This document shows positions 28,947 to 37,473 of a stretch of 64,000 nt of DNA, piece by piece; the stretch's first letter is position 1, and each line of letters starts with the position of its first letter. The notes beneath the pieces were generated by a model. The model did not search any database and was not told where the DNA came from. It worked only from the letters and a program-made list of their open reading frames with translations. Source of the stretch: Streptomyces violaceoruber. GTDB taxonomy: Bacteria; Actinomycetota; Actinomycetes; Streptomycetales; Streptomycetaceae. The stretch lies in the NCBI GenBank assembly GCA_000720805.1, contig JODI01000002.1, forward strand, positions 124,001 to 188,000, read 5' to 3'. The translations under genes were made by a program, and so were the position numbers.

Positions 28947-29129
28947 CCCGCACAGCATCCCACGCACCACTGACAGCGAAGCCGACCACTGAGCGGGCTC
29001 AGCCACGGGCAGCCGTGTCCGGGGCCTGTGGGCGGCCGTGGGCCGATGAGGGGGGAGCTGGGCAACCCGGGTGCCGGGCGCCGAGTGCCGGGTGCCGGTC
29101 CTCCCGGTAGCCCTGCTCACCCGGCAGGG

Positions 29130-29375
29130 CTACGGCTCCTCCCGCCACCCCTCCCACTCCCCCGCGAACGCGTCCAGTTCGCCGGGATCCAGCCGCCCGT
29201 CCTCGTCCCGCAGGACGACAAGCCACTGCGCGTCCTCGGCATCGTCCTCACCGGCCAGCGCGTCCCGCACCAGCCGCGGTTCCTCGGTCACCCCGAACCG
29301 CTCCCCGAGGGCCGCCGCCGCCTCCTCCGCTGCATCCCGGTCGGGCAGCACCAGCACATGTCTCACATCACTCAC
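29130..29375 (-). CDS. Small acidic protein of unknown function
   Basis: 81 residues from GTG at 29375 (product MSDVRHVLVLPDRDAAEEAA). It is strongly acidic, with VLVLPDRDAAEEAAAALGER, then WLVVLRDEDGRLDPGELDAF and a Trp-rich end EWEGWREEP. Two beta-strand-like hydrophobic segments and a helix suggest a small alpha/beta fold. I do not recognise a family. It lies between the YceI and holA genes on the same strand. Confidence 0.65.
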   Translation of the reverse strand: MSDVRHVLVLPDRDAAEEAAAALGERFGVTEEPRLVRDALAGEDDAEDAQWLVVLRDEDGRLDPGELDAFAGEWEGWREEP

Positions 29376-29416
29376 GCGGCCATTGTCCGGCAACCCCACC
29401 GCGGACCAACCCCACG

Positions 29417-30298
29417 TCAGCCCTTGGGGACGACCTGCACGTCCAGTTCGATCCGGATACTCGGCCCCACCACCGCGATCCCGCGCGCCAGCATCGTCTG
29501 CCAGCTCACCGTGAAGTCGTCCCGGCGCAACTCGGTCGTGGCCCGGCACGCCGCCCGTGTCTCGCCCTCCATGCCGTTGCCGAGCCCGAGGTACTCCGTG
29601 TCGAGCGTGACCGTACGCGTCACCCCGTGCAACGACAGCGCCCCCGTGACCGCCCACCGGTTGCCGCCCTTGTGCACGAACCGGTCGCTGTAGAACTCCA
29701 GCGTCGGATACTGCCGCACATCCAGGAAGTCCGCCGACCGCAGATGGTCGTCCCGCATCCGCACGTTCGTGTCGATGGACGCCGCGTCGATCACCACATG
29801 CATCGCCGACTGCTCCACCGGGTCACCGACCCGTATCACCCCCGCGAACGCGTTGAACCTCCCGTGGATCCGCGCCAGCCCGATGTGCCGCGCGGTGAAC
29901 GCGATCGAGGAGTGTGCCGGCTCGATCTCCCAGTCCCCCGGCGCGGGCAGCTCCGGCGGCCGGGCGACCTGGAGGGTGACATCACCGAGCGAGGCGAGCG
30001 TGTTCTCCCCGACCATCGCGGTCGCCCGGTAGGGGGTGTATCCCTCCGCCGACACCGCGAGCCGGTACTCCCCCGCCGGCACCGTCGTCACGAACGACCC
30101 GAAAGGATCCATCCCCCCGCTGACCACCTTGCGCCCCATGCTGTCGCTGACCGCGAACTCGGCATGCGCCACGGGCTCGTTGACCGGGTCGAGCACCCGG
30201 CAGCTGAGCACCCCGGCACTCGGCGGCGTCCGCAGCCCCGCCAGGGGACTCGTCCGTTGCGTCCGGCTTGTAGGTCTTCCCCGCCAGCGACCGATCAT
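29417..30298 (-). CDS. YceI-family lipid-binding protein with N-terminal carboxypeptidase-regulatory-like domain
   Basis: 293 residues. Residues about 25-110 form a beta-sandwich (GVLSCRVLDPVNEPVAHAEF, then PAGEYRLAVSAEGYTPYRA), the fold used for peptidase-regulatory/PEGA-like domains. Residues 115-293 are a YceI domain: WEIEPAHSSIAFTARHIGLA, RIHGRFNAFAG, LRSADFLDVRQYPTLEFYS, LSLHGVTRTVTLDTE. YceI domains form a lipocalin-like barrel that binds isoprenoid lipids. No signal peptide is visible. ATG at 30298 follows GGGAG nine bases upstream. Confidence 0.85.
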   Translation of the reverse strand: MIGRWRGRPTSRTQRTSPLAGLRTPPSAGVLSCRVLDPVNEPVAHAEFAVSDSMGRKVVSGGMDPFGSFVTTVPAGEYRLAVSAEGYTPYRATAMVGENTLASLGDVTLQVARPPELPAPGDWEIEPAHSSIAFTARHIGLARIHGRFNAFAGVIRVGDPVEQSAMHVVIDAASIDTNVRMRDDHLRSADFLDVRQYPTLEFYSDRFVHKGGNRWAVTGALSLHGVTRTVTLDTEYLGLGNGMEGETRAACRATTELRRDDFTVSWQTMLARGIAVVGPSIRIELDVQVVPKG

Positions 30299-30412
30299 CT
30301 TCGACACTCCCGCGACTTGCCACCACTGTTGCCGAAGACGCATTCGACCACTGATGAGTCATTCGAGGCAACGCGGGCTCACATCATGGGAAACCAGCCC
30401 GTGTGCTCGGAA

Positions 30413-31225
30413 TCAGCCCTTCTTGTGGGGATTTCGCACCGTCGGCACACGATCGAGCTCGATACCGAACCGCTCCCGGTAGGCCGCCAGCACCTCTTCG
30501 TCCGTGTCCATCTCCCACTCCTCCCGCTCTCCGTCGGGGCCCGTCACCTTGAAGGTGTGTCCGCTGAGGGTGATCCGTCCCCCGTCCTGCGTCAGCCGCG
30601 AACAGACCAGCGACTGCGTGAAGTGCGAACCCGGCGAGGTGCTGTGCCACCAGGCTCCGGCCACGAAGTCCCCGAGCACGCGGGGCCGCGTCTCCAGCCG
30701 GTACTGGGCCCTGCCTCCCATGACCACATCCAGATCCGCCCCGTCCGGCCCCGCCGACACGATCCGGAACCTGCCCCCGGGATCCTCCTGCTCCCCTCGC
30801 TCACCGAACGCCAGAGGCCGATGGCTCAGCGCCCCGAACCCGACATCGGCCAGCCACTCGTCCCCGTCCACCGTGCGCACCCGCAACGCGAGATGGTCGT
30901 ACGGGATCCCGAGCCGCCCCTCCTCCCCGTGCACCCGCCCCGCGAGCAAGGTGACCTCGAAGCCGAGGGCGCCGAGCAACGCCCCGAAGGCACCGTTGAG
31001 TTCGTAACAGATCCCTCCCCTCCCGGCACCCACCACCTTGTCCAGCAGCCGCTCCTCCTCCAGCACGATCTCCTCTCCGAGATGGACCGACAGGTTCTCG
31101 AAGGGGACGGTCCGCAGATGGCGCAGCTGCAGCTCGCGGAGCAACTCGACATGGGCGCCGTCGGGCCATGCCGACCGCTCGACTCCCAGACGGCGGAGAT
31201 AGGCATCAACCTGTGCGGAATTCAT
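30413..31225 (-). CDS. nat: Arylamine N-acetyltransferase
   Basis: 270 residues. The Cys-His-Asp triad is visible: Cys in GRGGICYELNGAF, His in PYDHLALRVR, Asp in WLADVGFG. The N-terminal FENLSVHLGE is also typical. It transfers acetyl (or another acyl) from CoA to arylamines or hydrazines; relatives in antibiotic clusters make amide bonds, but no cluster is present here. The ATG at 31225 lies four bases after the comEC stop, so translation is probably coupled to comEC. Confidence 0.93.
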   Translation of the reverse strand: MNSAQVDAYLRRLGVERSAWPDGAHVELLRELQLRHLRTVPFENLSVHLGEEIVLEEERLLDKVVGAGRGGICYELNGAFGALLGALGFEVTLLAGRVHGEEGRLGIPYDHLALRVRTVDGDEWLADVGFGALSHRPLAFGERGEQEDPGGRFRIVSAGPDGADLDVVMGGRAQYRLETRPRVLGDFVAGAWWHSTSPGSHFTQSLVCSRLTQDGGRITLSGHTFKVTGPDGEREEWEMDTDEEVLAAYRERFGIELDRVPTVRNPHKKG

Positions 31226-31229
31226 GACC

Positions 31230-34133
31230 TCAGTCTCGCGCCACCCGAAGCTCCCCGCCGCCGGTACCGCCCCCGCCTCCGCCCCCGCCATCTCCGCCAT
31301 GTCCGCCGTCTCCGCCATCTGTACCGTCTCCGCCTTCGGTAGCCGCGCCCGCTACCGCGACGGCCCCGTCCCGGTCGGTCCGCAGCACCGTCGCGCCCCC
31401 GGCCCGCAACGCCGCGACCGTACTCGGGGCAGGGTGCCCGTACGGGTTGTCGGCACCTGCTGAGATGAGGGCCAGCCGCGGAGCCACCCTTCGCATGAGC
31501 TCCGGGTCCTGGTAGGCCGACCCATGATGGGCGACCTTGAGCACATCCACCCTCGCCAGCGCCGCACCCGCCGGTGACCGCAGCAGCGCCTGCTGCGCCG
31601 GAGGTTCGAGGTCCCCGAGCAACAGGAACCTCAGCCCCGCCGAGCGCACCAGCAGGGTGACACTGGCGTCATTCGGGCCCTCCGGCTCCGGTGCCGGACG
31701 CGGGGGCGGCCACAGCACCTCCCAGGACAGCTCCCCGGTGCGTCTCAGTTCTCCGGCTGCGGCCGGCGTCACCGGAATGCGCCGGGCCGCCGCCTCCCTC
31801 CGTACGAACTCGGCCTGGTCCGCGGGCTCCGCATAGACCGTCGTCTCGATGGCGCCCACCGAACGTCCGCGCAGCACTCCGGGCAGCCCGGCCACGTGGT
31901 CGGCGTGGAAGTGGGTCAGTACGACCAGCGGGATCCTGGTGATACCGAGCGCGCGCAGACAGTGGTCGACGAGCGCCGGATCGGGCCCGGCGTCCACCAC
32001 CACCGCTGTGCCCTCGCCGGCCGCGAGCACCGTCGCGTCGCCCTGTCCCACGTCGCACATCGCCAGCCGCCAGTCCGGCGGCGGCCAGCCCGTGATCACT
32101 CTGGTCAGCGGGGGCGGCTGCACCACCACCAGCACGAGCAGAAGTCCGCACGCCCCGCACAGCCAGGGATGCCCCAGCAGCCGCCGGCCGACGAGCAGGA
32201 CGACCACCGTGACGAGGAGGAGCAGTCCCGCCCCCGCCCAGGTGTCCGGCCACTCCACTCCCCCTCCGGGCAATGCCGCCCCCGTGCGGGCGATCTGCGC
32301 GATCCACTCCGCGGGCCAACTCGCACACCACGCCAGCGTTTTGGCCACCGGCATCGCCGCCGGTGCCGTCGCCAGCGCCGCGAAGCCCAGCACCGTGGCC
32401 GGCGCGACCGCGAACTCCACGAGGAGGTTGCACGGCACCGCCACCAGGCTCACCCGCGCCGACAGCACGGCCACGACGGGCGCGCACAGGGCTTGCGCGG
32501 CAGCAGCGGCGGCCAGCGCCTCCGCCAGTCGCGGCGGCACCCGACGCCTGCGCAACGCGAGGCTCCAGCGTGGCGCGAGCGTGAGCAGAGCGCCGGTGGC
32601 GAGAACGGAGAGGAGGAAGCCGTAGCTCCGGGCCAGCCAGGGGTCGTACAGCACGAGCAGCAGTACGGCCGTCGCAAGCGCCGGGATCAGCGATCTGCGG
32701 CGACCGGTGGCGAGGGCGAGCAGCGCGACGGCTCCGCAGGCCGCGGCCCGCAGCACGCTCGGGTCCGGCCGGCACACGACGACGAACCCGAGCGTGAGCA
32801 CTCCGCCGAGCACCGCGGTAATCCGCAGGGACAGCCCCAGGCGGGGCGCGAGCCCGCGCCGCTCTACGTGCTGGGCCAGCCCGGGTGGCCCGACGAGCAG
32901 GGCCAGGATGATCGTGAGATTGCTCCCGGAGACGGCGAGCGTGTGCGCGAGGTCTGTCTCCTTGAACGCCTCGTCCAGCTCCGGAGTGACCCGCGCGGTG
33001 TCGCCGACGACCAGCCCCGGCAGCAGCGCCCGCGCGTCGGCCGAAAGCCCGTCCGTGGCCTCCCGCAGCCCGGCCCGCAACCCACCCGCGAACCGCTGCG
33101 GCCCAGACGCCTCCTCCACCATCTCCGGCGCCGCCCGCCCCCGCACCCTCAGCACGGCCGCGACCCGATCGCCACCCACCAGCGCGGGTGCCAGCCGCGC
33201 CGTCACCCTCACCCGCGTGGACGGCAACAACCCCAGCCACGGCGAACGCCCCGGCCCCTCGATCATAGGATTCGCCCCGGAGCCCGCCCTGTCGGACGCG
33301 AGGCTCGAGCCCACCCCCGCTCCTTCGACCGCGGATCGGCCGGCTCCCCTGACGCCCGCGTCGACGAACATCAACACCGGCGTGCGTGTCACCACAGCCC
33401 TGCCGTCCGCCGTCTCGACGCGTCGCACCTCGGCGTTGATCAGCACGGATGTCTCAGTCGCGTGGTTTCCCCGGATCCGGGGCCGGGTGAGCCGTGGATC
33501 GGAGGTCACCACGACCTCCGCGGTGACCGTGGCGTACTGCCGTGCCAGCGCGGGCACGGGCCCCCTCCTCAGGTCGGCTCCGTGCAGCCCGGCGGAGGCG
33601 GCGGCTGCCGCGACGCAGAGCAGCACGGCGGCGACCGAGAGCCGCGCCCAGGTGACCGGCGTGAGCAGAACTCGCGCACCACTCACGTGGGCGGGGCGAA
33701 CCCGCGCACCGGTCAGCTGCGCGGGCCGAGCACGCACGCGCGCGGTCACGAGGAGGACGCCGGCCGCGACGAGGCACACGGCCACCAGGCCGGTGACCCA
33801 CTCCGGCGACGCGTTCAGCGTCAGCGCGGCCGTCGCCCAGGCCGCCAGTGCGGGCGGTACGAGCCGTAGATCCGTCGGCCCTTCCTGTCGAGGGTGGGCG
33901 TCCCCGAGCCGTTTCCCGGCGGTGGCGTGGACGACCTGGCGGCCCGCGGAAGCCTCGGGGCCGGATCGGGCTCCGGCTCCGGCTCCGGCTCCGGATCTGC
34001 GTCCCGGTCCCGGTCCCGGGCCGGATCCAGGTCTCGGTCCCGGTCCCGGGCCGGATCCAGGTCCCGGTCCCGGGCCGGTCTGGAGCGGCACCTCTGGGCC
34101 GCGCTGCCGGTCGGTGCTCATGCCGGTGCTCAT
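31230..34133 (-). CDS. comEC: ComEC/Rec2-like DNA uptake channel
   Basis: 967 residues. The N-terminus (residues 10-60) is a Pro/Gly/Ser repeat coded by a GC minisatellite. Membrane segments follow (AALTLNASPEWVTGLVAVCL, AAVLLCVAAAAASA), an OB-like loop domain, then the ComEC core LAHTLAVSGSNLTIILALLV and many helices. A C-terminal metallo-beta-lactamase domain has LTHFHADHVAGLPGVL and VAHHGSAY. The last about 45 residues are Gly/Asp-rich. ComEC carries single-stranded DNA across the membrane. ATG at 34133 overlaps the comEA stop (ATGA). Natural transformation is not established in most Streptomyces, so its role there is open. Confidence 0.9.
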   Translation of the reverse strand: MSTGMSTDRQRGPEVPLQTGPGPGPGSGPGPGPRPGSGPGPGPGRRSGAGAGAGARSGPEASAGRQVVHATAGKRLGDAHPRQEGPTDLRLVPPALAAWATAALTLNASPEWVTGLVAVCLVAAGVLLVTARVRARPAQLTGARVRPAHVSGARVLLTPVTWARLSVAAVLLCVAAAAASAGLHGADLRRGPVPALARQYATVTAEVVVTSDPRLTRPRIRGNHATETSVLINAEVRRVETADGRAVVTRTPVLMFVDAGVRGAGRSAVEGAGVGSSLASDRAGSGANPMIEGPGRSPWLGLLPSTRVRVTARLAPALVGGDRVAAVLRVRGRAAPEMVEEASGPQRFAGGLRAGLREATDGLSADARALLPGLVVGDTARVTPELDEAFKETDLAHTLAVSGSNLTIILALLVGPPGLAQHVERRGLAPRLGLSLRITAVLGGVLTLGFVVVCRPDPSVLRAAACGAVALLALATGRRRSLIPALATAVLLLVLYDPWLARSYGFLLSVLATGALLTLAPRWSLALRRRRVPPRLAEALAAAAAAQALCAPVVAVLSARVSLVAVPCNLLVEFAVAPATVLGFAALATAPAAMPVAKTLAWCASWPAEWIAQIARTGAALPGGGVEWPDTWAGAGLLLLVTVVVLLVGRRLLGHPWLCGACGLLLVLVVVQPPPLTRVITGWPPPDWRLAMCDVGQGDATVLAAGEGTAVVVDAGPDPALVDHCLRALGITRIPLVVLTHFHADHVAGLPGVLRGRSVGAIETTVYAEPADQAEFVRREAAARRIPVTPAAAGELRRTGELSWEVLWPPPRPAPEPEGPNDASVTLLVRSAGLRFLLLGDLEPPAQQALLRSPAGAALARVDVLKVAHHGSAYQDPELMRRVAPRLALISAGADNPYGHPAPSTVAALRAGGATVLRTDRDGAVAVAGAATEGGDGTDGGDGGHGGDGGGGGGGGTGGGELRVARD
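33960..34080. repeat. Minisatellite in comEC (30-bp period)
   Basis: Units of about 30 bp built on CGGTCCCGGGCCGGATCCAG repeat two to three times, preceded by CTCCGG hexamers. They encode the Pro-Gly/Ser-Gly tail at the ComEC N-terminus. Confidence 0.7.
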
Positions 34134-35446
34134 GGGCGCACGAGATTCCGCAGGTCGGCGAAGCGGCGGTCGCCGATGCCGTTGACCTCGCGCAGCTCGT
34201 CCACCGAGCGGAAACCGCCGTGCTGGGTGCGGTAGTCGATGATGTGCTGAGCCAGCACCGGGCCGACGCCGGGCAGGGTGTCGAGCTGGTCCACGGTGGC
34301 CGTGTTGAGGGGGACGGGAGCCGCCGGTGCCACCCCCGCCACGGAGCCGGTCGCGCCGCCGGCAGCCGCACCACCGCCCGAGCCTGGCGCCGAGGGGGGA
34401 GCGGGTGCCCCGACGACCACCTGTTCCCCGTCCACGAGGAAGCGGGCCCGGTTGAGGCCGTCGGTGTTCGTGCCGGGTCGCACTCCACCGGCCGCGCGCA
34501 ACGCGTCGGCGACCCGTGAACCGGCCGGTAGCCGATGAATTCCGGGCTCGCGCACCTTGCCGCTGACGTCCACGACGATTTCCGCCGCCGCCGTCCCCAC
34601 GGCACTCGGCGCACCGGCCGGCACGGCGGGCACCGGCTCCTCGCCGCGCTCCTCCCCGCCGTACGACTGAGCCGCCCGCACCACTTCGGGCGCCCGGACG
34701 GATTCGGTCCGACCGGCCCAGAAGTGCTGCACGGCGAAGGCCGCGACCACGACGAGCAGCCCTGTCAGCGCGAGCACACTCCGCCGTTCCAGACCGCACC
34801 GCGTCTGCAGCCACACCGGCATCCGCTCCCGCAGAGCCAACCCGACCCGCACCCGCCGCCTCCCCACGGCAGCCCCGGCCCGGTCCCCCAGGTCGAAATC
34901 CGTGTCCTCAGCGGCGGCGAACCCTCCCGGAGTCAGCTCGTCAGGGGGAGCCACACCTTCCTCGACCATGCCGCCACGGGGAGCCACACCCCCTACGGCT
35001 ACGCGACCGCGGGGAGCCACACCCCCTACAGCCACGCGACCTCGGGGAGCCACCCCACTCCCGGCCCCACGCCCCGGGAGGGCCGCATCTCCCACAACAG
35101 TCCCAGCGGGCCGCACTCCCCCGCCGCCGCCATCCACACCGGCACCGGCACCGGCCTCCGCATGGACACCGACACCGGGCACGGCACCGGCAACCCGCCC
35201 CTCCCCACCCGGTGGCCCCTTCCCCGACTCCCGCCATTCCCCCGCGCGTTGGGCGAACAGTGCCTCCGCCCTCCGGCGGAGTTCCTCGGCCGAGGCGTGC
35301 CGGTGTCGGATCGCGCGGCCGTGCAGCGGCTGTCGGCGGTGACGGGTACGGGACCGGCCGTCGGAGGCGGGCCCGCGTCCCGGCCCACTGGTTGCGTTGG
35401 TCGTCCGTGAACGTGATCGAAGTGCCATGCGCCGAGGATCGACCAC
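34130..35446 (-). CDS. comEA: ComEA-like helix-hairpin-helix DNA-binding protein
   Basis: 438 residues, longer than most ComEA. The first about 200 residues are Arg/Gly/Ala-rich, with 11-residue repeats (GGVAPRGRVAV). One membrane helix follows (SVLALTGLLVVVAAFAVQHF), then an SLBB-like domain (IVVDVSGKVREPGIHRLPAG) and a C-terminal HhH2 domain (NTATVDQLDTLPGVGPVLAQ, then VDELREVNGIGDRRFADL). It should bind double-stranded DNA outside the membrane for ComEC. The stop overlaps the comEC start. The start is uncertain: GTG at 35446 or ATG at 35428; neither has a strong ribosome-binding site. Confidence 0.85.
   Translation of the reverse strand: MVDPRRMALRSRSRTTNATSGPGRGPASDGRSRTRHRRQPLHGRAIRHRHASAEELRRRAEALFAQRAGEWRESGKGPPGGEGRVAGAVPGVGVHAEAGAGAGVDGGGGGVRPAGTVVGDAALPGRGAGSGVAPRGRVAVGGVAPRGRVAVGGVAPRGGMVEEGVAPPDELTPGGFAAAEDTDFDLGDRAGAAVGRRRVRVGLALRERMPVWLQTRCGLERRSVLALTGLLVVVAAFAVQHFWAGRTESVRAPEVVRAAQSYGGEERGEEPVPAVPAGAPSAVGTAAAEIVVDVSGKVREPGIHRLPAGSRVADALRAAGGVRPGTNTDGLNRARFLVDGEQVVVGAPAPPSAPGSGGGAAAGGATGSVAGVAPAAPVPLNTATVDQLDTLPGVGPVLAQHIIDYRTQHGGFRSVDELREVNGIGDRRFADLRNLVRP
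34970..35055. repeat. 33-bp tandem repeat in comEA
   Basis: Units of 33 bp starting GGAGCCACACCCCCTAC recur about 2.5 times and code for the GGVAPRGRVAV repeats of the cytoplasmic part of ComEA. Confidence 0.7.
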
Positions 35447-35591
35447 ATCGCCACTTCAGCGATGATCTTGGTCAATTCCCGGGGACAACCACCCGGTTGT
35501 GGATAACTCCGCCACCCGGACGAGTGACCAGGCCCCACCGGGCCTCCACACCGCGCCCCCCTCGGGAAGTCACCTCACCCGCCCGCTCGCC

Positions 35592-36437
35592 TCATCGCGG
35601 CGAGACCACAACCCCCAGCAGGCCAGGCCCCGTATGCGCCCCGATCACCGCCCCGACCTCGCTCACATGCAGATCGGCGAGACCCGGAACCCGAGCCCGC
35701 AAGCGGTCCGCGAGGGCCGACGCCCGGTCGGGAGCGGCGAGATGATGGACGGCGATGTCCACGTGCGCACTGCCGGCCCGGTCGGCCACGATCTCCTCCA
35801 GGCGGGCGATGGCCCTGGAAGCCGTCCGCACCTTCTCCAGGGGTTCGATCCGGCCGCCCCGCAGCTGGAGCAGCGGTTTCACCGCGAGCGCGGATCCGAA
35901 GAGGGCCTGCGCCGCACCGATCCGGCCACCGCGGCGCAGGAAGTCGAGGGTGTCGACGTAGAAGTAGGCGGAGGTCCCCGCGGCTCGCTTCTCCGCCGCT
36001 GTGACCGCCTCGTCCGCCGTGCCGCCCGTCTCCGCCGCCTCGGCCGCGGCGAGCGCGCAGAATCCGAGGGCCATCGCGACCATCCCGGTGTCCACCACCC
36101 GCACCGGCACGGGCGCCTCGCGCGCCGCGACGACCGCCGCGTCGTGCGTGCCGGAGAGTTCGGCGGACAGATGCAGGGAGACGATGCCGGTCGCGCCGGA
36201 CTCGGCGACCTTGCGATAGGTCTCGGCGAACACCTGTGGGCTGGGGCGCGAGGTCGTGACGGGCCGTCGCTTCTGGAGGGCCTGGGCCAGCGACCGGGTC
36301 GAGATCTCGGTGCCCTCTTCCAGCGCCTGGTCACCCAGGACCACAGTCAGAGGTACCGCGGTGATGCCGTGGCGCTCCATCGTCCGTTGCGGCAGGTAGG
36401 CCGTTGAATCGGTGACGATCGCGACATGGCGGGACAT
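35592..36437 (-). CDS. DegV-family fatty-acid-binding protein
   Basis: 281 residues. It begins HVAIVTDSTAYLP (DegV signature), then SRPSPQVFAETYRKV, SLHLSAELSGTHDAAVVAA and VDTLDFLRRGGRIGAAQAL, and ends GAVIGAHTGPGLLGVVV. Members bind fatty acids and act as FakB subunits with a FakA kinase; no fakA gene is visible in this window. The ATG at 36437 is taken because the domain begins there; an in-frame ATG at 36467 adds 10 residues. No good ribosome-binding site is seen at either. Confidence 0.88.
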   Translation of the reverse strand: MSRHVAIVTDSTAYLPQRTMERHGITAVPLTVVLGDQALEEGTEISTRSLAQALQKRRPVTTSRPSPQVFAETYRKVAESGATGIVSLHLSAELSGTHDAAVVAAREAPVPVRVVDTGMVAMALGFCALAAAEAAETGGTADEAVTAAEKRAAGTSAYFYVDTLDFLRRGGRIGAAQALFGSALAVKPLLQLRGGRIEPLEKVRTASRAIARLEEIVADRAGSAHVDIAVHHLAAPDRASALADRLRARVPGLADLHVSEVGAVIGAHTGPGLLGVVVSPR

Positions 36438-36508
36438 GAGCTGGAGGTTACCTGGCGTAGCGCCCACGCGGCAGTCCGGCCCCTCTCACCTGGGCGTGCG
36501 TGTCCGGA

Positions 36509-37249
36509 TCAAGTCGTGCTCTCGGGACGGGGCTTCTTCTGCCAGGGGTAGGACGTGCGCGGGCTCGGCGGGGTGATCGCGGGCCGCGCCGGCTCCTCGG
36601 CGGTGTGCGCCCGAGGTGTCTCCGGCCAGGTCTGCTGGGCCGCGGCGGCGTCGGCGGCCGGGGGCTGAGGCCACGGGGGCGGCGGGGTGGTCGGCGTGGC
36701 CTCCGACGTGGTCCAGTGCCGCAGCGCTCCGGCCTCCACGTCGATCTGCGTACTCAACGAGTCGAGGTCGTCGTCGGCGAAACGGCGGGCCCGGTCACGG
36801 GCCGCCCAGCGCAGCGAGTCCGCCGACCCGGTGATGCGCTCGGTGCGCTCGCGCAGCCCGGGCAGGCGCTCGGTGAGTGTGGCCCGGTCGGGCTCGGACT
36901 CCAGACGCCTGAGCTCGGCGTCCAGTTCGTGTCCGTGTGCGCTGAGGCGCTCGAAGAGACCGAGGGACTCCTTGAGGGACTCGTCCTCGGTCACGCCCGC
37001 GTGCAGCGCGTCCTGCGTGGCGCGCATCGATGTGCGCAGCTTCAGCCGCAGCTGGGCGATTTCGCCGGCGGGTCCGGGCTGGGCGAAGGACTTGGCCCGC
37101 AGAGTGTGGTCCTCGACCGTGCGGCGGGCCTGGGTGATGGTGCGGTCCACTCCGCGCTTGGCCGCGCCGACCACCTTCACCGTGGCGTAGGCGCCGAGCG
37201 CCACGAAGAGCACGAAAAGCAGGGCGACCACTGCGAACACTGCTTCCAC
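36509..37249 (-). CDS. Membrane-anchored coiled-coil protein, unknown function
   Basis: 246 residues from GTG at 37249 with AGGAGG six bases upstream. An N-terminal membrane helix (AVFAVVALLFVLFVALGAYA) is followed by a basic segment and then long helices rich in Arg/Glu/Leu (ARRTVEDHTLRAKSF, QLRLKLRTSMRATQDALHAG, RLRSL-type heptads) up to about residue 185. A Pro/Ala/Thr-rich tail ends WQKKPRPESTT. The shape suggests a cytoplasmic coiled coil tethered to the membrane. I recognise no named family. It follows leuS on the same strand, with a 215-bp gap. Confidence 0.7.
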   Translation of the reverse strand: MEAVFAVVALLFVLFVALGAYATVKVVGAAKRGVDRTITQARRTVEDHTLRAKSFAQPGPAGEIAQLRLKLRTSMRATQDALHAGVTEDESLKESLGLFERLSAHGHELDAELRRLESEPDRATLTERLPGLRERTERITGSADSLRWAARDRARRFADDDLDSLSTQIDVEAGALRHWTTSEATPTTPPPPWPQPPAADAAAAQQTWPETPRAHTAEEPARPAITPPSPRTSYPWQKKPRPESTT

Positions 37250-37393
37250 GAGCTCCTCCTCGGACGGGTCGGCACGTTGCGCGCCGCTCTTCAACGGTAA
37301 ACGCAACAGGCAGGCCCGGAGTTCCAGAAAAACCCCGAACCTGCCCGTAGGGGACGACCCCGATACGCTCCCGCCCGGCCCTTCCCGCGCCGC

Positions 37394-37473
37394 GACGCGA
37401 AGACCTGGGCCAGGACGCGAAAACCTGAGCCGGGACGCGAAACCCTTGGCCAGGAGCCGAAAACCTACGCCGG
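37394..37473. repeat. Four 20-bp tandem repeats across the leuS 3' end
   Basis: Units GACGCGAAGACCTGGGCCAG, GACGCGAAAACCTGAGCCGG, GACGCGAAACCCTTGGCCAG and GAGCCGAAAACCTACGCCGG follow each other without a gap. The last contains the stop codon of leuS (37465-37467, minus strand). Confidence 0.85.

Noticed and set aside
30413..31225. Arylamine N-acetyltransferase as part of an antibiotic cluster
   Set aside because: Neighbours are comEC, YceI and holA; no synthases or tailoring enzymes occur in the window.
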